Shown in pieces: positions 25,743-34,008 of a stretch of DNA of 64,000 nucleotides; position 1 is the stretch's first letter, and each line of letters begins with the position of its first letter. The position numbers and the translations under genes were made by a program. Under the pieces are notes generated by a model. That model searched no databases. It was not told where the DNA came from and was given only the letters and a program-made list of their open reading frames with translations. This DNA is from Luteolibacter sp. Y139 (GTDB lineage: Bacteria; Verrucomicrobiota; Verrucomicrobiia; Verrucomicrobiales; Akkermansiaceae). The stretch covers positions 372,001-436,000 of the forward strand of contig NZ_JBBUKT010000001.1 in NCBI RefSeq assembly GCF_038066715.1, read 5' to 3'.

Positions 25743-26707
25743 CGTTCAACGCGTTGTCCTAACAGGCGGCGGATTTGCTTCACCGCATCATCATCCGTAC
25801 GGACGGGAAACAGCGGCACCTCTCGCTGCAGGAGAAATCGTTTCGCCCGCGCGAGCCGTTGTTGGAAGTCCTCCTGAAATCCGCGTCGAAGCGCCGAAGC
25901 CGAGGTATCCACCTCCAACTGCAAATCCCCGCTCGCAAAAACCCGCGGCCCTGCAGCCGGCAGCTCCACCTCCAGCGGGTCGTAGATCATCGCCACCGCC
26001 ACATCATTGTGCGCCGCGATCCGGCTGAGGATCCCATTCGTTTCCTCGTCCGATCCCCGTCCGTCACTCACCACCACCACGAGCGCATCGTGCTTCACCA
26101 TCCGCTCGGCCCTGCCGAGTGAGGCATTGAGCATCGCAGGTCCCGCCACGATACCCCGGTCGATCCCCAGCGCATGATTCCGCTCAAGGATCGCGCCGAG
26201 AATCCGCATCACCTGGGCGACACTGCCACCACCGGGGACAATGGTTAGATCGGCATCGCCAAAGACGATCGCCGAAATGCGATCCTTCGACGCAATCACC
26301 CGCCAGGCCACCATCGCAGCAACCTCGGCTGCCGTCACGGATTTGAAGTTGGCCTTGCTGCCAAAGAACATCCCGAGCCGTTGATCCACCACCAGCAGCA
26401 CATCCCGCCCACGCTCCTCGGTATAGACCCGCACGTGCGGCCGCTTCGTCCGCGCCGTGACCTTCCAATCCATCTGCCGGATGTCATCCCCCGGCAGATA
26501 GCGGCGGATCTCTTCGAAGTTCAGCCCGCGCCCGCGCAGACGCGACGCATGCCGGCCGGACAGCACCGAGTTTGTCGTATGCCTCGGCAAGAGGTTGATC
26601 CCGCCGGTCTTGAACCGCAGCCTCATCAGGTCGCCGAGATCGGCATAGACACCCGGAGCCTTCGCAGCCTCCGGCGCTTTCATCGATGGCATCACGGCTT
26701 CGTTCAT
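25739..26707 (-). CDS. DUF58 domain protein of the Bat operon
   Basis: This is a 322-residue soluble protein lacking the N-terminal membrane helices of the paralogue at 1062. DUF58 core residues are in RGRGLNFEEIRRYLPGDDIRQMDW (about 55-80) and VTARTKRPHVRVYTEERGRD. The VWA-like MIDAS region reads VVDQRLGMFF in place of D-x-S-x-S, so metal binding is doubtful, as usual for DUF58. The neighbouring MoxR gene starts two bases away. It is probably the client or adaptor of that MoxR ATPase. Confidence 0.87.
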   Translation of the reverse strand: MNEAVMPSMKAPEAAKAPGVYADLGDLMRLRFKTGGINLLPRHTTNSVLSGRHASRLRGRGLNFEEIRRYLPGDDIRQMDWKVTARTKRPHVRVYTEERGRDVLLVVDQRLGMFFGSKANFKSVTAAEVAAMVAWRVIASKDRISAIVFGDADLTIVPGGGSVAQVMRILGAILERNHALGIDRGIVAGPAMLNASLGRAERMVKHDALVVVVSDGRGSDEETNGILSRIAAHNDVAVAMIYDPLEVELPAAGPRVFASGDLQLEVDTSASALRRGFQEDFQQRLARAKRFLLQREVPLFPVRTDDDAVKQIRRLLGQRVER

Positions 26708-26709
26708 GG

Positions 26710-27675
26710 CTAGGGAACGGCGACAAGTTTCAGCACACTCGCGAGCAGGTCATCGTTGCTCTTCCCCTCCGCGCTCGCGTCATAGCTCGGAATAATACGA
26801 TGCCGCAGGCAATCCGGTGCCACCGCCTGCACGTCCTCCGCCGTGACATGATCTCGCCCCTGCAACCACGCATACGCACGCGCCGCACGATCAAGCGCCA
26901 GCGTCCCGCGCGGACTCGCACCCACATGGATCCACCGCCCCAGGTCCTTGTCATACTTGCCCGGATTCCGCGTCGCGGAAACGAGCGCCACGAAGTAGCG
27001 GTCGATCGCCTCCGTGGTCGCCACCGCGTTCACTTCCTTCCGCGCGTCAAAGATCACCTGCTGCGAAATCGGCGGAGGAGATTGCACTGCGTTTCCCGCC
27101 ACCTCACCACGCACCAGTTGAAGCACCTTCAGCTCATCCTCATCCGCCGGCTGATGGATGAAAATGTGCATCAGGAAGCGGTCCATCTGCGCCTCCGGCA
27201 AGGGGTAGGTCCCTTCCTGCTCGATCGGATTCTGCGTCGCCAGCACCATGAACAGCTCCGGCAGCTGGTGCGTCGTCCCTGCCACGGTCACCTGTCGCTC
27301 CTCCATCGCCTCTAGCAGCGCCGCCTGCACCTTGGCCGGCGAACGGTTGATCTCATCCGCCAGCACCAGGTTCCCGAAGATCGGCCCCTCCTGGAACTTG
27401 AACTGCCCCTTCCCTCCTTCCTCGAAATAGATCTCCGACCCCGTCACATCCGCCGGCAGCAGGTCGGGCGTGAACTGGATGCGGCTGAACTTGCTCTCGA
27501 TGTGCTTCGCCATCGTCTTGATCGCCCGCGTCTTGGCCAAGCCGGGCAACCCCTCCATCAGAACGTTGCCATTGGTCAGCAGCGCGATGAGCAATCGCTC
27601 GATCACTGTCTCCTGCCCAATGATCGAGCCGGAGATGCGTTGCTTGAGGTCCAGGATTTGATCGCGAGTGCTCAT
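26710..27675 (-). CDS. moxR: MoxR-family AAA+ ATPase of the Bat operon
   Basis: This is a 321-residue AAA_3 ATPase. Walker A is GLPGLAKT (about 42-49), Walker B is VLADEINRSPAKVQ (from about 103), with the sensor motif ATQNPIEQEGTYPLPEAQMDRF and a C-terminal lid domain with the ASPRGTLAL segment typical of MoxR. It is first in the Bat operon. The operon start is only 22 bases from the end of the DUF1254 gene on the same strand, so it could be co-transcribed with the sulfatase block or use an internal promoter in that gene. Confidence 0.93.
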   Translation of the reverse strand: MSTRDQILDLKQRISGSIIGQETVIERLLIALLTNGNVLMEGLPGLAKTRAIKTMAKHIESKFSRIQFTPDLLPADVTGSEIYFEEGGKGQFKFQEGPIFGNLVLADEINRSPAKVQAALLEAMEERQVTVAGTTHQLPELFMVLATQNPIEQEGTYPLPEAQMDRFLMHIFIHQPADEDELKVLQLVRGEVAGNAVQSPPPISQQVIFDARKEVNAVATTEAIDRYFVALVSATRNPGKYDKDLGRWIHVGASPRGTLALDRAARAYAWLQGRDHVTAEDVQAVAPDCLRHRIIPSYDASAEGKSNDDLLASVLKLVAVP

Positions 27676-27697
27676 GATTCGTCTGGGCGTTTTGGGC

Positions 27698-28729
27698 TCA
27701 CTCCACCGGCTGCGGCTCGGGAAACTTCCACGTGCCGTCGAGGATCTCCTTCCGCGGCCGGTAGAGCCGCACGGTGTAGTTCCAGCCCGGCGTGATGGGG
27801 ATATGATTGGCGGCCTCGTCCGCCTTCCCGCCGAACAGCACCGTCACCGAACCATCCGCCGCCTTCTTCGCCGTCAGGTTGTTCACCGAGTAGGAGTTCT
27901 CCCCGTTCTTCTCGAAGTAGCCTTCCTTGTTATAGACGCTGATCGACCAAAAGGCATCCACCGGCACGTCCTTCACCACCACCTTGTAGGGAGTGGTGCC
28001 GTCGTTCTTCGCGGGCGTGAAATTCAAATAGGTCGCGTCCTTGTCGGGATTGCCACCCCAGCCCGCAGCGGTGCCCATGAGATGATAGACGGGATCGACC
28101 TGGTCCTTCGTGCCAAAGGCCCTCTTGAAACCCGTGGTCGTCGAGGACAGTACCAGCAGCGCATCCCGCACCTTCTTTTGGCTGGCAGCATCCCACGCCG
28201 GCACCTCGAATTTCCCCGGACCATCCGGCTGCTCCACCTTGACTCCATCCTGTAGCGCATGGACCGCCTTGAGGTCTTCCGGATCCGCAGGATCCACGAG
28301 CGTACGAAGCCCCACCACCGCATAGCGGGTCCCCACCTTGCCCCGCTCGACCACATGCTTCCCCGGCTCATAAGTGACTTCCAGCACGTAGTGATCCTGG
28401 TTGACGATCATCATCGACATGAAGCGCTTCCCCGCATCCGGCAGCGTGATCGTCACCGGCCCGGCATCGAGATCGAACAAGGCCGAGGAATAAAGCGTAT
28501 CCCGGTTCAACCGGATCACCGTCTGCTTGTTGATATCCGCCGGTTCACGCCGATGACTGAAGGTGCCCATCGCACCGCCGCTGTCCCTGAGCATTCCTCC
28601 GAAATACAAATCGGACTCGGCACGGATGAAATTGTCCACCGTGACCGGGATCGGCTCGGCAGCGTGCGTCAATGGCGCAAGACAAGCCCCGAGGACGAGA
28701 GGAATGGCGAGTAAGAGTTCTTCTTTCAT
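27698..28729 (-). CDS. Secreted DUF1254/DUF1214 protein, copy 1
   Basis: From the ATG at 28727-28729 this gives 343 residues with a cleavable signal (LLLAIPLVLGACLAPLTHAAEP). The DUF1254-like N-terminal part has VIRLNRDTLYSSALFDLDAGP, and the DUF1214-like C-terminal part has VKDVPVDAFWSISVYNKEGYFEKN and ends near GWNYTVRLYRPRKEILDGTWKFP. These domains are common in secreted proteins of unknown function. Their strong link with C-T-A-G-R sulfatases and HAD phosphatases in this window suggests a shared substrate. It lies 33 bases downstream of copy 2. Confidence 0.85.
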   Translation of the reverse strand: MKEELLLAIPLVLGACLAPLTHAAEPIPVTVDNFIRAESDLYFGGMLRDSGGAMGTFSHRREPADINKQTVIRLNRDTLYSSALFDLDAGPVTITLPDAGKRFMSMMIVNQDHYVLEVTYEPGKHVVERGKVGTRYAVVGLRTLVDPADPEDLKAVHALQDGVKVEQPDGPGKFEVPAWDAASQKKVRDALLVLSSTTTGFKRAFGTKDQVDPVYHLMGTAAGWGGNPDKDATYLNFTPAKNDGTTPYKVVVKDVPVDAFWSISVYNKEGYFEKNGENSYSVNNLTAKKAADGSVTVLFGGKADEAANHIPITPGWNYTVRLYRPRKEILDGTWKFPEPQPVE

Positions 28730-28761
28730 GGGTCGAATGCTGGTTTGGTTGGTCGGTTGAT

Positions 28762-30174
28762 TCACTTCACCTCTCCGAGGTCCGGCAGCTTCCACTTCAT
28801 CTCGAAGAACTCCTTCTTCGGACCGTAGAGCCGGAAGAGCACTTCGAAGCGGCCCTTCGGGTCGGTCGGCACCCAATTGGATTCCTTTCCTGCCGGTGCA
28901 GACGGGCCGAAATAAACGTCCGTGGAGCCGTCCGCATTCTTCACCACCTTGGCGTCGTTCGATGCTAGGCTGGGCCGGGGCATCCCGACGATCAGCGCGT
29001 GAGTCTCCCGGTCATAGAGGGTGAGGGACCAGTACTGCTCGGTCGGCGCATTCGCCGGCACGGTGAGGTGATAGGACTTGCCCCCGTCCAACGGTTTGCC
29101 GGCACCGTCATTGGTATTGATGAGATAGAACTGGCCTGCGCCAAGAACCTTCGGGCTGAAGTAAGCCATGTGATACATCACCGCCCGGCCATCGAGCCCA
29201 TACTCGTTCGGGTCCGCGAACATCGAGCCAAGGCCTGCCACGGTCTCCTTTGGAACGGGCAATCCCCATTGCGTTCCCGCAAAGAATGGCGTTTCGAATC
29301 CCCGTTCATATTTCAGCGCAATGACCTCATGCGCTTCCTTCACCGCCCCCTCGAGGATCGACTTCGTCTTCGCGTCCGGCTTGAACGACTTGCCCTTCTC
29401 AATGCCGATCGTCTTGAGCGAGTCGATCATCACCTTGTCGCGCGTCAGCCACGGCTCCGCCTGCACGAAGCGGTCGAGCAACTCGAAGAACGACGCATCA
29501 TAGGGAATCGTCGCGTCGAATGCCTTGTCATACGCGTCCACAAAGACAGTCGAGTCAGGATCCCCTCCCAGCGGATAGACCTTCACCTTCTTCCCGTGAT
29601 CCACCGCAGACTTGATGTCGGCGTCGCTCCGGCTCTTGAAATTCGACCGCAGGATCACGAAGCCCCGATAAGTCTCCGATTGCATCACGATGTATCCCTC
29701 CGGGGCCTTCTCCTTGTAGCCCGGCGGCAGGATCAGATACTTCGCCCCCTTCCCCTTGTCCTCACCAGCCGGTCCCACATCCATCAGGGCGTTTTGCCAC
29801 GAGACGTCAAAGGTCCCCACAATCACATGATCCTCATCCCGTGGCGGAATCTCTACCACCACCGGCCCCTTCGAGGTATCATAGAACGGATTGAGGTAGA
29901 TCGTGTCCGGATTGGGCGTCAGCGTCTGGTTCTTCGAGTTCACCGGCCGCGACCAATAGACGACCTGATTCAGCTTCGCGCCGTTCTCAGTCGCTGCTTG
30001 CAGCATCCGCTCGTAGTTCACCGTCGGCATTCCCCAGATAACCGCCTCCACCGCACGGCGCTGAATGGAGCGCTCAACGAGTTGTTCCTCGGTGAATGTT
30101 TCTGCCCGGGCCGTACTGCCTAGGGCCGCCAGCGCCGAGGAAAGTGTCAGGATGACAATGGCTTTAGCCTTCAT
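28762..30174 (-). CDS. Secreted DUF1254/DUF1214 protein, copy 2
   Basis: This is a 470-residue protein with a signal peptide (VILTLSSALAALGSTARAE). DUF1254 occupies about 30-200 (MPTVNYERMLQAA and NPDTIYLNPFYDTSKGPVVVEIPP). DUF1214 sits in the C-terminal 120 residues (DGGKSYHLTVPANAPTEQYW, then SLTLYDRETHALI and PKGRFEVLFRLYGPKKEFFEMKWKLPDL). It is a full-length two-domain member, longer than copy 1. The gap to copy 1 is 32 bases, and to the sulfatase at 30205 it is 30 bases, so all are probably co-transcribed. The function of the family is unknown. Confidence 0.87.
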   Translation of the reverse strand: MKAKAIVILTLSSALAALGSTARAETFTEEQLVERSIQRRAVEAVIWGMPTVNYERMLQAATENGAKLNQVVYWSRPVNSKNQTLTPNPDTIYLNPFYDTSKGPVVVEIPPRDEDHVIVGTFDVSWQNALMDVGPAGEDKGKGAKYLILPPGYKEKAPEGYIVMQSETYRGFVILRSNFKSRSDADIKSAVDHGKKVKVYPLGGDPDSTVFVDAYDKAFDATIPYDASFFELLDRFVQAEPWLTRDKVMIDSLKTIGIEKGKSFKPDAKTKSILEGAVKEAHEVIALKYERGFETPFFAGTQWGLPVPKETVAGLGSMFADPNEYGLDGRAVMYHMAYFSPKVLGAGQFYLINTNDGAGKPLDGGKSYHLTVPANAPTEQYWSLTLYDRETHALIVGMPRPSLASNDAKVVKNADGSTDVYFGPSAPAGKESNWVPTDPKGRFEVLFRLYGPKKEFFEMKWKLPDLGEVK

Positions 30175-30204
30175 GATCGGAGATGGGTGGAGATTCTTCG
30201 AGCC

Positions 30205-31794
30205 TCACTTGCCTTTGGCTCCCGATTCCAGCTTCTCTACCACCTGATCGATCGAAAACGACGCCGGACGCTGTCGCGGAGGGAACTCCTTGTAGGTCTG
30301 GAGGTACGCGGAAACCTTGGCGACCGACGGCAGGATCAGGAACGCATGGCTCATCATGAAACCGTCGTAGTAGGCTGAACCATCGATGGAGTACTCGTAG
30401 GGATCGCTGTTGAGATCGACAATCTGCGGCGTCCGCAGACTCGTCAGTGGATCGATCCAAACCTGAACGCCGATCGCCCGCTGGACCTGATAGATGTATT
30501 TGAAGCGTTCGTCGCGGAATGCCATCAGATCACCGTCATCGCTGAAGTAGGCGAACTCCTTGCGCGCGCTGGCATCGGATTTCCCGGTCAGGTAGTCGAC
30601 CTGGTTATAACCATCGATGTGCACCTTGAAGGACTTCCCGCCCGCGGACACGCCCTTGGTGGCACTCTCACGAAGGTGCGGATCCCCTCCCGCAGCCGCA
30701 ACCAAGGTGGGCAGCCAGTCCTCGGCGCTGAAGAGGCCGATCAAGTTGGTCCCCGCCTTGACCTTGCCGGGCCAGCGGATCAGCGCCGGCACCCGGAAGG
30801 CACCCTCCCAGTTCGTGTCCTTTTCAGAACGGAACGGCGACGCGCCGCCATCCGGCCACATGCTCTTCATCGCACCATTATCACTCGTATAGATGACGAT
30901 GGTGTTGTCCGCGATCTTCAGGTCATCGAGTTGCTTGAGCAATTCGCCGACCATCCCGTCGTGCTCCACCATCCCGTCGCCTTGAAGGCCGGCGTTCGTC
31001 TTGCCAACCGAAGCCGGCTTGAGGTGGGTGAACACATGCATGCGGGTCGAGTTGAACCAGCAGAAGAACGGCTTGTCGGCCTTGTGGCTGCGATCGATGA
31101 AGTCTTTCGTGGCGGCGAGAAACTCCTCGTCCACCGTCTCCATCCGCTTCTTGGTGAGCGGCCCGGTGTCTTCGATCTTTCCATCTGCCGTGCACTTCAG
31201 GACACCACGCGGGCCGAATTTCTTTTTGAACTCCGGATCCTTCGGATAGTCGGGATTCTCGGGCTCTTCCTCCGCATTGAGGTGATAGAGATTGCCGAAG
31301 AACTCATCGAAGCCGTGTGCCGTCGGCAGGAATTCGTCGCGGTCGCCCAGATGATTCTTCCCGAACTGACCGGTCATGTAGCCGAGCGGCTTCAGCAGCT
31401 CGGCGATGGTTGGATCCTCCTTCTGGATCCCCACCGTCGCTCCAGGCATCCCCACCTTGGTCAGCCCGGTGCGGAACGGACACTGGCCGAGAATGAACGC
31501 CGCCCGCCCCGCTGTGCAACTCTGTTGACCATAGTAGTTCACGAAGACCCCGCCTTCATTGCCGATGCGGTCGATGTTCGGCGTAGTGAATCCCATCAGC
31601 CCGCGGCTGTAGGCGCTGATGTTCGACTGCCCGATGTCATCACCGAAGATGACAAGGATGTTCGGCTTCTTCTCCTGCGCAATGGCGCTGGTGGCCAGGG
31701 CGGACAGAACGGCGACTGTGATTCCCGCCAGTCTCAGCGGAAAAAGGCGACTCCCGGACTCTCCAGGAATGCAATGGCTTGCTGTGGTTTTCAT
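30205..31794 (-). CDS. Secreted arylsulfatase with C-T-A-G-R motif, copy 1
   Basis: From the ATG at 31792-31794 this gives 529 residues with a signal region at about 18-39 (LAGITVAVLSALATSAIA). The N-terminal metal site is PNILVIFGDDIGQSN. The catalytic position is Cys93 in GQQSCTAGRAAFILG, with Ala where FGE-type consensus C-x-P-x-R has Pro. The later metal ligands are in YTSDNGAMKSMWPDG. It is a paralogue of the enzymes at 34009 and 36697 (same GQQSCTAGRA block and PFRTGL). Substrate is unknown. The gap to the DUF1254 gene is 30 bases, and the antiporter gene lies upstream. Confidence 0.9.
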   Translation of the reverse strand: MKTTASHCIPGESGSRLFPLRLAGITVAVLSALATSAIAQEKKPNILVIFGDDIGQSNISAYSRGLMGFTTPNIDRIGNEGGVFVNYYGQQSCTAGRAAFILGQCPFRTGLTKVGMPGATVGIQKEDPTIAELLKPLGYMTGQFGKNHLGDRDEFLPTAHGFDEFFGNLYHLNAEEEPENPDYPKDPEFKKKFGPRGVLKCTADGKIEDTGPLTKKRMETVDEEFLAATKDFIDRSHKADKPFFCWFNSTRMHVFTHLKPASVGKTNAGLQGDGMVEHDGMVGELLKQLDDLKIADNTIVIYTSDNGAMKSMWPDGGASPFRSEKDTNWEGAFRVPALIRWPGKVKAGTNLIGLFSAEDWLPTLVAAAGGDPHLRESATKGVSAGGKSFKVHIDGYNQVDYLTGKSDASARKEFAYFSDDGDLMAFRDERFKYIYQVQRAIGVQVWIDPLTSLRTPQIVDLNSDPYEYSIDGSAYYDGFMMSHAFLILPSVAKVSAYLQTYKEFPPRQRPASFSIDQVVEKLESGAKGK

Positions 31795-31852
31795 GGTTAT
31801 CTGAGGAAAGGAATAAGATGGAATTGGCATTGAGAATGAAGCGGAGCAGCTG

Positions 31853-33106
31853 CTAACAGGACTCCTCCGGCGGAAGACCCCGGAGCTGCGGGCTTTGCGG
31901 AACGGAACCCGCGGACTCTTCGCCTTTGACCCGTCCGGCGAATCGCTGGGTGAGAATCGGGCCCGCTACGCAGGTAATCACGACAAGCACCAGCGAGGCG
32001 TTCACATAAGGCATGTCCAGCAGCCGCGCACCCGAGGCATTGACCGTATTGTAGGCGACAACGGCCGAGGCAAGCGTGGCCGCCATCTGCGGAAGCGAAA
32101 GGCTCCAGGCGAGGTGGGTCTGCGCGGGGGTGCCGCCAAAGATCCGCGTGGTCAACCACGCGGCGATATACTTGCCGACGACCAACGCGGCCACGATGCC
32201 GACCACCAGCCCCGGACGCGTGACCGCCGTCTCGCCGAGCAACTGGAAATTCACGAGGAACCCCGTTGTTAGGAAAAACGCCGGGATGAACAGCGCATGC
32301 GAGATCACCTCAAGCTCCTCGACGGCGAACTTCCCACGGACGGCACGCTTCACCGCAATGCCCGCAAGGAAAGCTCCCACGATGCCTTCCAGCTTGATCA
32401 GGCTCGCCCCTTCCGCGCACACCGCGATCACCACCAGCATGATCATCACCCGGATCTCCGGCTTGTCGCCCCACCGGATGATCGCCTTCCGCGCCAGCGA
32501 CCCGGCAAACAGGAAGATCGCCGCCACGAAGACCGCCAGCTCCAGAAGCTCCATTCCGAGAAAGCCCCACGAAAAACCCGCCTGATGCACGCTCACCGCA
32601 AGCGCCAGCACCAGCATCGAGGCGATGTCCGTGAAGATGGTGCCGCCGACCACGGTCGTCACCGCAGGATGTTGCCCGAGCCCCAGCCGCTGGATGATCG
32701 GGAAGGCAAGCAACGTGTGCGATGCGATGATGGATCCGATCAGCAGCGAGGTATTCCACCCATTGCCCGTCACCCGGCCGAGCAGCACTCCACCCGCCAT
32801 GGGAAACAGAAAGGTCAGCGCTCCAAAGGTAGCCGAGCGATTCCGCGACTTCTTGAATTCATCAAGGTCGATCTCAAACCCGACGAAGAACATGAACAGC
32901 AGCTTCCCCAGCTCCGCGAGCAGCTCGATCACCGGACCGTCCGCACGGATCAAGCCGAGCGCATTCGGCCCCATCAAAACACCCGCGAGAATGAATCCGA
33001 GCACCCCCGGCAGCCGCAGCCGCTCCATCAGCTTCGGCAAAAGCACCGAGCAACCGATGGCAATGCCGAAGGTGGTGAGTGGCGACAGATGCTCGGCGAG
33101 TTCCAT
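31853..33106 (-). CDS. Cation/proton antiporter (CPA2/Kef-type membrane part)
   Basis: This is a 417-residue polytopic protein with about 12 helices. The N-terminus TFGIAIGCSVLLPKLMERLRLPGVLGFILAGVLMGP is the usual start of the Na+/H+ exchanger domain. The region GSIIASHTLLAFPIIQRLGL and TVVGGTIFTDIASMLVLAL contains the conserved family core with Asp and small residues, and SLIKLEGIVGAFLAGIAVKRAV lies later. There is no C-terminal RCK/TrkA domain, so it is shorter than KefB/KefC. Sulfatases release protons with sulfate, so pH balance is a possible reason for its place in the block, but that is inference. Its stop TAG is part of a CTAACA word. Confidence 0.85.
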   Translation of the reverse strand: MELAEHLSPLTTFGIAIGCSVLLPKLMERLRLPGVLGFILAGVLMGPNALGLIRADGPVIELLAELGKLLFMFFVGFEIDLDEFKKSRNRSATFGALTFLFPMAGGVLLGRVTGNGWNTSLLIGSIIASHTLLAFPIIQRLGLGQHPAVTTVVGGTIFTDIASMLVLALAVSVHQAGFSWGFLGMELLELAVFVAAIFLFAGSLARKAIIRWGDKPEIRVMIMLVVIAVCAEGASLIKLEGIVGAFLAGIAVKRAVRGKFAVEELEVISHALFIPAFFLTTGFLVNFQLLGETAVTRPGLVVGIVAALVVGKYIAAWLTTRIFGGTPAQTHLAWSLSLPQMAATLASAVVAYNTVNASGARLLDMPYVNASLVLVVITCVAGPILTQRFAGRVKGEESAGSVPQSPQLRGLPPEESC

Positions 33107-33119
33107 AAGGAGAATCGGT

Positions 33120-33890
33120 TCACGTGGCAGAAGACCTTCGGCGGCGGAAAAGCATCAGCGATCCGCCCAGCACCAGAACGGGAGCCGACGGCTCCGGAAC
33201 GGACTGGATATTGATGTTGTCCACCAGGGCATCCGTCCCTCCCGCCGCAGCCTGGATGTAAAAACGCAGTTCGCCGTTCTGGCCGTTGCTGATGACGTTG
33301 GAATCGAACGCAAGGTTCGAGAGCCCGGCGGATTCAAGCACGATGCCTCCCGCCGTCACCCTCCTGACCGTCGCCGAATAATCGAAGCCGAGAGTGTCCA
33401 CCCCCAGCTCGAATTCATAGATGGCCCCCAGGTCCATGGTGATTCCCAGGTCATTCCAGACGCCTCCATTCTTCGCCTGCCAGTGGAAGATGAAGACGCC
33501 GGGACTCACCGTCTCCGTCCGTATCCCGAGATTCGCAGCATTGGCACTGCCGAAGGAGCCGTCGATGATCTCGAAATCGCCTCCGGAAGGACCATCGAAC
33601 GCGTTCACCTGGACATAGGCAGAGATCGTATACGGCGACGTGACGTCCAGCCCTGCGGTATTGTTCCGGAACGTCCGCGAGAAACTCTGGGACGCACTGG
33701 TTCCACTCCCGGCGGACTCCCCGCCAAGACCGGGGCTGAGGAAGGTGGTCGTCACCGCACCTCCGTTCCAGGAAGATCCCCAGTTCGAGGTATCCTCTCC
33801 GGATTCGAAGGTTTGGACGATCGTGGCAGCGCCGCAAGGAGCCAGCAGGAGGGCCAAAGCGGTAAAGGTCGGACGCAAGGGTGTTTTCAT
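33120..33890 (-). CDS. PEP-CTERM secreted protein
   Basis: This is a 256-residue protein. A signal peptide (about 1-21, ALALLLAPCGAA) and a beta-rich extracellular domain (PSGGDFEIIDGSFGSANAAN, VFIFHWQAKNGGVWNDLGI) precede a C-terminal sorting tail. The tail has VPEPSAPVLVLGG, a hydrophobic helix (SLMLF) and an RRRR basic end, the PEP-CTERM layout recognised by exosortase in Verrucomicrobia. No exosortase gene is in the window. The domain is concanavalin-like in appearance. It sits between the antiporter and the sulfatase at 34009; the 118-base gap upstream contains a hairpin (33963-34005). Confidence 0.87.
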   Translation of the reverse strand: MKTPLRPTFTALALLLAPCGAATIVQTFESGEDTSNWGSSWNGGAVTTTFLSPGLGGESAGSGTSASQSFSRTFRNNTAGLDVTSPYTISAYVQVNAFDGPSGGDFEIIDGSFGSANAANLGIRTETVSPGVFIFHWQAKNGGVWNDLGITMDLGAIYEFELGVDTLGFDYSATVRRVTAGGIVLESAGLSNLAFDSNVISNGQNGELRFYIQAAAGGTDALVDNINIQSVPEPSAPVLVLGGSLMLFRRRRSSAT

Positions 33891-33962
33891 GGTCGGGTGT
33901 CAGGTGTCTGGGTGGTTCACATGTTCCCGGGGAGAGAATCCGTCAGTTTCAGCATCCGAAGC

Positions 33963-34005
33963 GAAGAGGGAGGGAAGAACTTCACGCCCTCCCCTCCCTC
34001 TCTTC
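33963..34005 (-). terminator. Purine/pyrimidine hairpin after the sulfatase at 34009
   Basis: GAAGAGGGAGGG pairs with CCCTCCCTCTCTTC (one 2-base bulge) around a 17-base loop, starting four bases after the stop codon on the minus strand. It could end transcription from the sulfatase or act as a 3' stabiliser. There is no T-run beyond it. Confidence 0.4.
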
Positions 34006-34008
34006 AGC

